From assembly GCA_946407895.1 (NCBI GenBank), contig CAMJQA010000030.1, positions 1 to 38,839 of the forward strand: 38,839 bases of DNA, given 5' to 3'. Positions 6,614 through 17,900 of the stretch are shown here, one piece after another. The DNA is from an uncultured Prevotellaceae bacterium. GTDB taxonomy: Bacteria; Bacteroidota; Bacteroidia; Bacteroidales; Bacteroidaceae. The notes under the pieces are model-generated. The model was given only the letters and a program-made list of their open reading frames with translations, was not told where the DNA came from and ran no database searches. The position numbers and the translations under genes were made by a program. Each line of letters opens with the position of its first letter. Within the stretch, counting starts at the first letter, position 1.

Positions 6614-8887
6614 TCAGTTCCCCGGCCGGCTTATCGCAACCCGGTTCGACGACAGGCTCTCGCGTCCGTCCTTGCTGCGCAGCTTGATGTAGTATTCCTC
6701 GCTCTGCCCTGGGCCCAACAGCGTAGAGCGGCGCTCACGCGTATCGATGGGCACGGAGATGTGGAAGGAGAATGAGTCGTCGCGCGGCCCCTTGCGGTAG
6801 ATGCTGATATACCAGTCGCCTTCCACGGGCTTGCCGTCGTTGATTTCCCAGCTGAGCAATGTCTCGTTGCTCTGTGCCTGATAGCTGCCCGTCAGGCGCA
6901 GCGGAATACGCGCAATGCGACTTCCCTTGTAGGCAATGGAGAGCACAAGGCTGTGGCCGCTTGACACGTTGAAGCAGCTGAACGACTCCATGCAATATTC
7001 ATAGTCGCGCTGGCGGTTATAGGCCGGGCGGTCGGTATAGTCGAGCACGTTCTCCCAGGCTATCAGCGAGTCGGCCGAATAGACGCCCAGGGTATCCCAT
7101 TGTTCCTCGCCCTTGAGGCGGCGCATCAGTACGTGGCGGTCCATTATCTGCTCGTTGCTGCATGCCCACTTCATGTGAATGCCCATTGAGTCGGCACTCG
7201 ACTCCAGCAGGTGAGGAGCCTCGGGGATGAGCCGGGTAGGACGGATAACCTGCAGGGGCGGGGTATCCTCGCTCTGGTTGGTGGAATAGTCAACGGCTCT
7301 CACCTTATAGTAGATGTACTTCTGGTTGACGTCCATAGCTACGGTATCCACGTAGCGGTTCTCCAGCAGCTTACCCTGGTTGAGCTGGACAAAGGAATGG
7401 GTGGTGTCATTGGCGAAGAGAACCTCGTAATACTCGATATCGTCATCCAGCGAATCGGGTTCCCAGGTCAGGGTGATGGTACCGTCCTCTATGCTGGCCT
7501 CAGCCTTGAAGTTCTTCATGGGGGCGGGCGCCTTCACATCCTTAATCTGTACCATTCGGGGCAGAGAGTAGGCTACGTTCTGGGCTGTGTCGTAGGCAGC
7601 CACCATAACGATGCCCGTGCTATATCCCGTCATGTCACAAGTATAGAGCGAGTCACCCGGCGGCAACAGGCCGTGAGTGAGTTCCTTCCACTCTTCACCC
7701 GTATGGCGCTGGTTATAGTAAAGCAACTTGAAACCGGTAAAGTCTTCCTCGAGGGTATCCTTCTCGAAGTGGAAGGTCGCCATTACCTTCTTCGCCAGGT
7801 CGGTACTATCCTGACGGTCTATCTCCACCAGCACCAGGTTAGGCGCGCGGGGCGCCTCCATATCGGGAACGTGGACGCTCAGTGTGGGTGACGGCTTTGT
7901 CAGGTCGCCAAAAGGATCGTGACCCAGGATGCGATACTCGTAGTCACCCGGTGCCGGAACGACGTCGCCATAGAAGCAGTCCAGCGAATCGGGCAGTTCC
8001 TCGCCATCAACGACGGGTTGCATGTTCCAATAAGGCTTTGTGGTGAGGCGGTGCCATTCCGTTTCGCCCTTGAGGCGGCGATCAATCTCAAAGCTTGAGA
8101 TACCGCTGTCCTGCCACCACAGACGCAACCGGCAATGCCCCACGATTGTGTCGCCCATCTCTATATTGAAGTCGGGACGCAGATAGCGTTTGTTCTCGAC
8201 CTTGAGAATGGCGGGGGCGATGATGAGCTGCATCGTGGTATCATATTCCACCGGGCGTACGATGTATTCATACGTATGCCCCGGTCTGACATTCTTGTCA
8301 ATCCATCGCAGAGCCATGTGATCGGCCAGGTCGCGACGCCACTCGGCCACCAGGAGACGGAAGGCCTGATTCATCATCTGATCCTGATAGATTTCATAGA
8401 GCGAGGCAAGACTACCCGGCGAGGCCTTTGTCTGGTCGGGACGAAGTCCACTCTTGCTGAACATGATACCCTTTGCCATAAGGGCTATGCTGTCACTCTC
8501 GGCATAAGCCTCGTCAAACTGCTGCTGAGTCCACGGACGCAGATTGGTAACCAGCGTATCGCAGAAGGGGTCATCGCCCTCGGGATTGTAATCATATCGC
8601 ACGACCATTACACCCACTTCATCCAATGTCCGCTGCGTCACGTAATCCTCAGCACCCCACCGCAACACTATGCTATCGCCATAAGAACGGGCCAGCAGAT
8701 GAATACCAGCCTGGACGAGCCCATACTGACGGGGCAAGGAGTCTGAGTCAGCAGGGAGTGCCTTCTGCTTGTCATCGGGGCCTTGCGTGCTGAAGTGCCC
8801 GCCGAAGCTCATACCTCGGGAAGGTACGAACAGCAGCAAGAGGCTTATAGTAAAGATGGAGGCAATCGCCTTATTCATTCGTTTCAT
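6614..8887 (-). CDS. Secreted protein with fibronectin type III domains
   Basis: This 757-aa protein begins with a signal peptide (MKRMNKAIASIFTISLLLLF, then VPSRG). Several FnIII-like modules follow. The clearest are near residues 440-560 (APAPMKNFKAEASIEDGTIT, then LTWEPDSLDDDIEYYEVLFA, ending YYKVRAVDYSTNQSE) and the next module (PEAPHLLESSADSMGIHMKW). An N-terminal module carries the phrase 'DSIVLRWGAEDY'. Tryptophans before the B-C loop and tyrosines near the end of each module fit FnIII. I see no C-terminal sorting domain; it ends SSNRVAISRPGN. It lies 24 bp after the 3667-aa giant gene and 49 bp before the Ig-like lipoprotein gene, so it belongs to the operon. FnIII modules suggest binding between surface components; the partner is unknown. 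Confidence 0.85.
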   Translation of the reverse strand: MKRMNKAIASIFTISLLLLFVPSRGMSFGGHFSTQGPDDKQKALPADSDSLPRQYGLVQAGIHLLARSYGDSIVLRWGAEDYVTQRTLDEVGVMVVRYDYNPEGDDPFCDTLVTNLRPWTQQQFDEAYAESDSIALMAKGIMFSKSGLRPDQTKASPGSLASLYEIYQDQMMNQAFRLLVAEWRRDLADHMALRWIDKNVRPGHTYEYIVRPVEYDTTMQLIIAPAILKVENKRYLRPDFNIEMGDTIVGHCRLRLWWQDSGISSFEIDRRLKGETEWHRLTTKPYWNMQPVVDGEELPDSLDCFYGDVVPAPGDYEYRILGHDPFGDLTKPSPTLSVHVPDMEAPRAPNLVLVEIDRQDSTDLAKKVMATFHFEKDTLEEDFTGFKLLYYNQRHTGEEWKELTHGLLPPGDSLYTCDMTGYSTGIVMVAAYDTAQNVAYSLPRMVQIKDVKAPAPMKNFKAEASIEDGTITLTWEPDSLDDDIEYYEVLFANDTTHSFVQLNQGKLLENRYVDTVAMDVNQKYIYYKVRAVDYSTNQSEDTPPLQVIRPTRLIPEAPHLLESSADSMGIHMKWACSNEQIMDRHVLMRRLKGEEQWDTLGVYSADSLIAWENVLDYTDRPAYNRQRDYEYCMESFSCFNVSSGHSLVLSIAYKGSRIARIPLRLTGSYQAQSNETLLSWEINDGKPVEGDWYISIYRKGPRDDSFSFHISVPIDTRERRSTLLGPGQSEEYYIKLRSKDGRESLSSNRVAISRPGN

Positions 8888-8911
8888 ATCTTCATATATT
8901 GCATAAGAGAC

Positions 8912-11900
8912 TTATCTTCTAATCACTTTTGAGCCCAGCGAACGATTTTCCTTCGCAGCCTGCGTTTTCATCTGGGTAGCTTCAGGAACGTACTTTCGAA
9001 CGTTTTGAGCCCTTGTCTGCATAGTCGGTTTCTTGGTCGACAGGCTCTGAACTGAAGTCCTAATCTGGTCAACCAGCCGGGTGGCTTTCGTGTAGGCCTG
9101 CGGGTTCACCTGTGCATTTTCCCGTATGTAGCTCAGTTCTGCGTTTGCATAGGTCAATGATGAAATCTCCGCTTCGGTTATGTCTGCCACCTCAGTGTAA
9201 GCCCCTGTAATCTTCGGAGCCAGATCAATCATGATTTGAGCCTGGGCCGTACAATTATTCAGCGCAGTTCTCTGGGAGGACACCGATGCACCCTGCTTGT
9301 GCAGCTGCATATAATTACTCCAGTAGGTATTCATCCGATTGCGAGCCGTCATGAAGGACTCAAAGTCCGTGGTATTCGTTCTGTATAGCTTGTTCACCTT
9401 GACGGCATCCGCAGCGGCTTTCGCCTGCTGCTGGGTCAGGCTGTTGAGGTATCCCGGAATCGTTATCTCCGGATTGAGCTTCGGTTTCCCGTTCTTATCC
9501 AAATAAGCCTGAGCCTCTTCAACCTTCGCCTTCAGCGGCCCGATTTCCTTAGCATAGAAGTCTGGCAGCGTCTGCTGATAGGTCTGTACCAGTGCCTTAG
9601 CCGCGTCAATCACCTGCTGACAGGGTTTCGTAACATCTTCTGCCATTGCCTTGGCTGAATTATACAAAGCCTGATAGCTTGGCACAGACGAATTATCACC
9701 GGAAATCATATCTATATAGCTCTGTGCTTCGCTGATGAGATTGGATGCCTCCTGAACGCGTTGGGGCCACCCATGGAACTCGTAGAAACGTTGCAGTTCG
9801 CCGGCCACATTCTCGGCATTGACACATGCGTCGCTACAACGTTTCAATGCCGCTGCATACTCGTATGAGGGCGTCTGTATGTTGGGCATCAGTGCCTCAT
9901 AGTTGCTCCACTCCTGCAGGGCATTCTTCTTCCGTGTCTCAAACGACCTGATGCTATTACTCGTCTCAGAGTTGAGCGTCTGCCACATGCTAACGAATAG
10001 CTGAGACCGATACTTCATGCCGGACAACTTATCTAATGCGAAGCGTACCGCTTTGGTCTTCAGTTCCACACTCGGGTTCTCCTGGTCTTGCTTAGCCTGA
10101 CTGTATATACCCTCGACGTTGTCCTCGCCTTTGGTATGATGAGCTTCCATCTCATTGAACCATGCCTTTACCTGATTAAGGCTATTGACGGCCTCGTCGT
10201 ATCTGTTCTCATCGGTCCATAGCTTTCGTGCTTTCTGCACAGTCTCATGTTTGTCATCGAACCCTGCAGAATGGAAGTCTTCCCATACGGGTTCAGCAGC
10301 CGTCTGAATGAACGAAGGTACATGGCTAAGTTCTGTATAGTACTCCTGGTATCTGGCCAGTGCATCCTGGTACTCCTCGCGCCCGTTGATACAGATGGGG
10401 ATCTTGGTCAGGTCACCTTTCATATAATCCTTCTTGGCCCGAACGATTTTCGAGTAGATGCCTTGCAGCTTATCATAGCCGCTGCGACGCATATCTTCGG
10501 TCTCAAACTTGCTGAGTCTGTTCTGCACCACGGCAAGCAGCGAATCAACACGACCCATCAGACGGTCAGCAGTCAGTGTATCACGACCTTCTGCCTGATC
10601 CAGTTTGCGCTTGGCGTTCTCGATGTTCTGCTTGACCTCCTCCTTTGTGGGCAGTCTCTTCAGCGCCTTGTTAATATTGGACTGCATGGCCTTCACGCTT
10701 TCATCTTTCCGCTGCACCACATTGAGATACGAGTTGGTATTCTTATAGTAGGCGCATTGGTCATTGAAATTATCTTTGACGATCTGCAGGTATCCATCTT
10801 CTCTGTTTATTTTGTTCACATAGCCTTCCAGAATCTTATCATTGGCCTTTAAAATCTGAAGGCTGTTGTCAACCGTTTCAAGATCTGAAATGACAGCCTG
10901 TTGGTCGCTAATATATTGCTTTAGGTTGGTGATGTTCTTATTCAAAGCGGCCACATAGTTGGCATTGGCATCAGTTATCTGCCGTATGCGCCCCCTATCG
11001 GCTTTGGAAAGAGAAGCGACAGGTACTCCCAATTTCAAAGAAGCTGACTGAGCAGTTTCTCCTGTACTAATGGCACCAGCCATAGTCATTCCGCCTGTTC
11101 TGTTTTCTTTCTCCGTGGCCTTGATTGAATTCTTGGCCAACTTCTTTTCTGCCTTGACCGCAACCTTCGCTGCTGCCATTTCAGTCTTTAGCACTTTGAG
11201 AGCTGCTTTCTTTGAAGTGCCAGGCTTTGAAACCACAATGGGGGTACCTACTGTTAACAGATTACCTGCTGCCGTGCCCATGACATTCGTACCACCGACA
11301 GGCGTACTCGTGATATTCGTAGCATCAACACCCATACTTGGATCCATTGCGGGCCGTGTCTGATGTGGGGTAGATGTATCTGACGTCGTGAGTATCATGG
11401 TCTTCCCATCAGGAGTCTTGACAATTCTAACGGTTGTCGGCTTTAAGGTGTAATCATTTTTAATATCCCACAATTGATCCACTACGCCACACTTCTTCTT
11501 GGCATCATCCAGTGCAGCTTCTGCCTTATCGTATGCGTTATTGCATTTCTCCAAGATGTTGCCCTCTGCCATATTCCTACACACAGAGGCATCGAGGCTG
11601 GCCTTTCGGGCTGCATTCTTGTTTTCAGGCTTCATCTTCCATATTTCCTTTCTAGCCCATTCAGCCTTGTCCACATGAACCTTACTATATCCGCCCTCCT
11701 TCCAGCGTGAGGAATAAATCGAATCTCGCCATGCGCTCAGTTTTGTATTCCATGAGTTCGCCTCATCCTGCATGCTGCGATAGCGTTGATACTGCGTATT
11801 ATTCGGGTCACTTTGAGGCGTAATATAGGTATCCATATAGTAGTTCAAGTTCTTCACAATCGCCTCAATGGAACGATATTTTGGAGAAACGAAAGTAGCC

Positions 11901-14900
11901 TTGGGACTCAACCAATTCATCGCATGGTTTACAGAATCACGCCATTTCTTAGTCTCGTCGATATAGTCCTTCACTTGTGTTCGGTAATGAGTTATATTTG
12001 GACGATACCTAACCGAATCCTCACAGTTAGCATAGAATGTCACTGCGTTAATGGCTGTCTTCTCGGCATTGAGTGCAGCCTTGGCCAACTTATCGGCCCA
12101 CTTTTCATAGCGGGACCAGTAGGGTGAACGCAATTTATAGATAAAGGCGCACGAGTCGTGCATGGCTACAATCAGCTTCATGTATTTCTCCATCTGGCTC
12201 GTGCTAAGCGAAGAGGTAGAAACACTCGTGTCAATGCCCGTTACATTTCCTCCCTGCGTAGTTCCAACGGAAGTGCCAGACGTATTTCCGTAATGTTCAC
12301 TTGTTACTCCGGCGAATGGTTTATCCGTGACAGGATTGTCTACACTCATATTGAAGTAGCCCCGACCATTCAACAAGTTGTTGACCACCCAATAGTGTCC
12401 GCTATTTATATCGTAGCTATTCACACGATAAGCCGTCAGATACGCTTCTTTAAATAGTTTCTTGGCCCCGTCTAAGTCGAAATCCTTCCATTCCTGGGCA
12501 GGTTTTTCCCTGAAAGTCCATTGTGCATTTTTGGTCCACAATGAACCTTCCCAATGCCACCATTTTGCCTTGTAACCTTCGTACCATTCCCATCCAGTCA
12601 GCCGACTCCACACATATCCTTCATATGCGGAACGATCATTGCTATTCGACATGCCCTTATAAGCCATGCCAATAGTCTCAGCTGCACAAATACTCCAAAG
12701 GACAGGGAACTGATAGGCCGGAACGAAGAATGAGTGGTCCTCATCAACAGCATGTACATATTCCGCGTCTTCTCTGATATAAGTACCGCGATGATTGGCA
12801 TACCAATCTCTCAGCATTTCTTTCTTTTTCTGTAAAGCCGCATGCCTACTTGCATTGTTGTCTTTTAAATAAGTCCACTTCTGTTGTTCAGCATCCACAA
12901 CCTGAGCTATATAATGAATAGCACGATTCATATTGAATGTACGACTATAGAAACGTTTTATACTGTCAAAAACAGGAGCCACTCGTTTGTATTCATTCGG
13001 GCTCGAAGTGGGCTGGTAGTACGTAATGCGGTCATCCACATCATGTACATAATCCCAATCACCATAACCGTTCTCATGCCAGTATTTACTCAAGGGGTAC
13101 TGTATAGGATACTGGTAGCCAATCTTTCCATTGCTCAGTTGCGAATAGGTAGCGGGAATAGTATAGATAACAGTATTCTTTACATCATCAAATCCCCTGT
13201 GTGAACGATAGGTTTCACCCTCTGTGTATTTGCCTTCGTATTTGCCACCCTTGCCTGGATCCTGGAACAACAGGGACTCGGAAGTAGTTACCTCAATACC
13301 GAAGAAGCCGCGTTCCGTAATTTCCCAGCCTGCAGGGAAGGCATAGTTACTCATATATGAGGTAAACGTAAAAGGACACTTCGTGTATTCATACGTATCC
13401 AAGATCTGAGCATCCATCTTTGAACCACTATATGGTCGTTTGATGATCGCTTGGGTCATTTTCTGTGCGATGAAAGGCTGGTCGTAGGTACAGCTCTTCA
13501 GGCCGTTGCCGATGGTTATACCAGGACCGGTCCCCCAGTTTTTGTCAGAGGCAAGCGTTTCCACATAGAGTTTTACCAAAGTAGTATCCATCGTTTGCCA
13601 TTTCTTGTCGTTGGGGTTGAACTCGTCCGTAGCCAAATACTCGCGAGTGTAGTAGTCAAGCTGCAGGATGTACTTCTCACCAGCCTGGGCATTCAGTTTG
13701 CGCTTAGGCTCCATGTTAATTGTCTGAATGTTTCCATTCTGTAGCGGAGTGCCTGTCACCCAGGCATTCTCCACGATGTCAAGCTGTTTGCCCATTGGCG
13801 AGAGCAGACGCCAATAGAGTTTGCCATTACGGAACGCTTTCGATCGGATATCCTCGGTCAGTGCGATGGTGGGTGCCTGCACATCACCTAAATAAGCCTT
13901 GATGTGTTTAACAGCTCCCGTGGCCTTATCAGTATCCGACTCTGGCGAACGCAGTTGGTTGTAATGGCTGGGATAGGCAATGGCTACATAATCCTGTAGC
14001 GGGGCCTTATCGTTGACGATATTCTCTTTTTCCGTCTGGAAATAATATTCGGTAGCCTTTACCCATGCTATGTTGCCCTTGTTCTTCCCATTATTATAAT
14101 AGGTGTAGGGATCCTCTTCTACGCCCTTCTGTATTTCCTTGGCATAGCCGGCAGCCACAAGGCGGTAGAACTTACCGGCCTTTAAGTTCTTGCGCAGCTC
14201 GCCCAGATTGATATAATGACGGCTCTTGCCTCCGCCCTTCTCCAGTGGAATGGTGTACATCCTTTTTGCGCCACACCATTGCATGGCTGCACCCTTCTTT
14301 GATTCGAAAGTAGCACTTTCGGACGGGGTATAAGCCGGTTGCGTGTAGTCCGAGGGCTTGTCATACTCATAAAGCCATACCTCGCCAAAGTCTCTGAAGA
14401 TGAAGGTACGCTTGGCCTGCATCTTGCTTCTCTCCCATTCCTCGGAACCCTCACCAAACTGCCCGGCTATACGCTCCAGCTCGTTTTCATCAAGCAGTCG
14501 GAAGTGCTCGGTAAGCGGAGCTACAGAGTTGACGTACTGCGGCGTGCTTACGTTCTTCTTCACCTTGGGTTGCATGTCAGCGCTGACAGATGCAGTTTTA
14601 TTCTTGTCTTCAGTCCATCCTTTGGTGCGGATGGTGTCGCCCAGGGTACAGTCATCGAAGAGGATGAAGTCATCCAGCGGGTTGCCCTTGAAGAGTTGGC
14701 AATACTGTCCACAATCAAATTCGAAGCTCTTGTCGCACGTAAAGAGTCCGCCCAGCAGACGGATCTTTGCACGCGCCTTGCCCTGGAAGTAGTTGGGACT
14801 GGGACCGCCCATCTTCAGTACACCGCCAATCTCAGCGCTGGCCAGATCGATGTCGTAAGTGACGAAGCCCAGGTTAAAGTGCACGGCAAGCAGGAAATAC

Positions 14901-17900
14901 AGGTAAGCATAGAGCTGTCCCTTTCCGTACCATCCCCGATAGCCAGGTATCTTGCCGAGGTTTACACAAATGCCATTCTTATAATGAACCACAGAGACAT
15001 CAAAGCCTAAGATAGCCTCAAGTTTTCCCTTGAGGAGACCTAGATTGATAGTAATATCGCCATAGGCCATGGCTCCCATCATCACACCGCCGGAAATATC
15101 ACCGTTGAAGCCCTGAAGAGCCATCTGGCGGGCAGATTGTGCCTGTGCCGCGTTGTCGCTCTGGAAGTCACCGTGCTTAGAACCATCCAGGAACTTGGCT
15201 ATCTTGTCGGGCAGTGGCGGCAGCTCACCGTTGTTAGGCAGTTCATTACCTACGCAGACATAGGCATTGGCACCTACGTGACAGTCCACGATACCCGAAT
15301 CGAAGTCGATAAGGGTAAGCGTACACCGCTTGTCCTCGGCCGGTTCACCCAGATAGACATGCCATTTGGGCTTCGCATAGTTAGTTCCGCCTGCTCGCCA
15401 TGTAATCTTCACGTCAAGCGAGATGGTAGCTCCCATCTTGGGCAGTCCCCCTTGCTTTGAAGTCTGGGACTTGGCTGCCACATTGGCCGCGCTTTCCTCC
15501 GGTGTCGATATCTCATCAGGATCCTTATCTGCATCGGCATCGTTTGCCTTAGCACCGATCTTACTGCTCAGGCCCTGCTTACAGTCGGTAACAATTTCCT
15601 GGAACTTATCGCCTGCCAATTGCTGCATCTGCTCCTTGATGGTACCCAGGTTAGCTCCGAATGAATCGAGCGCACCAGCCATTGACTCAGAACTGAGCGA
15701 GGCATCTGTTGTGATGTTGATTTGCAGGTAGCGGTCCTTCTCACTGTTCTCATAGACGAGAGTCATCTTGGAATTGATGATACCACCCACAGCCTTGACG
15801 TTACCCGTCATGGTGAAATTGGAGAGGCATTTCCTCTTGCGATTGTACACCACGTTGAGTGTAAGTTCGCCCTTGAGGGTCTCACCGTCTGGCGTTGCCA
15901 TACCCAATTCCATGAATATACCCACCAGTCCGGCCACGTTCTTTGGTTTCTCTTTGTCACCGGCCGGGTTACGGGAACAGTTCATATAGAAGCCGCCGCC
16001 CAGTTTGGTAATGGCACAAGGACCAAGCTCTATCTTACCACCTATACTCAGGTGAACCCATCCCCAAGAGTATTGTTCTCCATTATTATCATAGTCGAAA
16101 TAGCCGCCGTCACCATGAACTGTAAAGAGTTCACCAGGCAAGGTTATGTCAAGCGCTGCAGCAAAGCCTTTACCAACATCGGGATTATCCCCCTTATCAG
16201 TGAATTCCACCGACCCTTTGACGGTCATGCCACAGAACGAGGCATCCACGCCGATTGTCTTGAGCTTCACGCCGTCAAACTCACCGCTTATCTTCGACAG
16301 GTCGGTGCCGATATTGGTCATCTTGCCGTTTATGTCGAGTGAGACTTCGCCCGCAATGTCAATACCCTTTACGAGGGCCACCTTTCCGGTGACCTCGAGT
16401 CCGAGGCTAAGATTGCTGCCACTGAAGTTCTTTTTGATATTATAATCCTCAAGACTGAATTCGAACGGACCCAGTTGTTTCTTGTAGGAAGCCAACGACC
16501 AGGAACCAGTATGGAAGAAGAAGGTAGCGTCGCTGCCGTCATCCTTCTTGCCGTTGTGCATTTCCTTACCCTCCAGGAAGAGACCGCCCATGGCCTCCGA
16601 CTTCTGCTTCTTGCGTTCCTGGTCTATGTCAACCTGAATGTCTGTGTACTTCGACTTCCACGCCTTGCAGTTAGCCAGTCGCATACCCACGAAGTGAATG
16701 TCAGGCAGGCTGAGTTTGTAGCCCACTTTGTCCTTACCCCACTGTTCAATGGTTTCCTTGCCGCCAATCTCGATAAGGCCGCCCATGAGCAGTTCACAGC
16801 GCGTCTTCAACTTGCTCTCGTCGGCACTGGTCTTCTCCGGCTCTGCCTCCACCACCATATAGGTCAGTTTGTCGTCGAGCACCAGTTTGGCCAGGAACAC
16901 ATCAAGGACATAATCGCCGGTCAGGCTCTTCGTATTGAAGACATAGACGAACTCGTCACCCTTCTTGCCCTTTTCATCGATTTGCTTGCGTATCTGGCAG
17001 TTCAGCCCTATCTCCGCAGCCTCGCCCTTCTCGCTCTTCAGCAATGGAACGCTGAGCTTACCATCGATGTGGCAATTATCGAAATTATCCTGGATGAAGG
17101 TAAGTCCCACTCGGTTGATCTCGAACGAGAAGTCACCCACCTTAGCCCCGATGAGTTCCTCCAGGTCGGCATCCAGCGTTACGCCACTGCGGTCGAACAG
17201 CATGTTCTTGCCCGCAATCTTCAGGCGGCCGTCAGTGCCCGAGATACCCTTTGGCATGGCAACGGAAATCTCGCCAATGTACAGGCCTTCCCATCCGTTC
17301 AGTCCATGTTCGCTGAATTCATCTTCGCCTACACCCTCCTGCTTGTCATACTCCTCGGGGAACTTGAAGCTCGACATGGCAGCGGTGTTACTATTCAGCG
17401 AGTGGTCATAGCTGATATTGCTGGCCTTGAAGGTAAAGCCCGGCAGGTCTTCCGACTCGAAGGCATCCATCGTGACGTTCTCAATCTTGAAGTCATCCCA
17501 GCTGGCAATCTGGCCCACCATCTTCAGGTTAGGCACCTCGTCAGTCAGTTTGTCGGCCTCTTCGTCATACTTCTTCAGATTGGGCACCTTCATGTCAATG
17601 TCCACACCCATTACCTCAAACTTATAGCCCTTCCAAGCTACATAGCATCCGTCGTTGGGCTTGAGCAGGTCGTGGGGTGCATTGAATGTACATTCGAAAT
17701 CCGTGCTGGGATCCTTCACCGTGAAGTTGCCCAACAGGGCCATCGTGCCGGCCTCTGGAATCAGGTGGTTAGGCGAGATGCACAGGCGCGGTGCGCCGAA
17801 GACGAGCAGGTCGCTGGCCAGGCACTCGCTGCCAGGCATGGTGAATTCGCCAATCAGGTCCATGGTTGCCCAGGTGGGTGCGAACTTCATGGTCGTAATC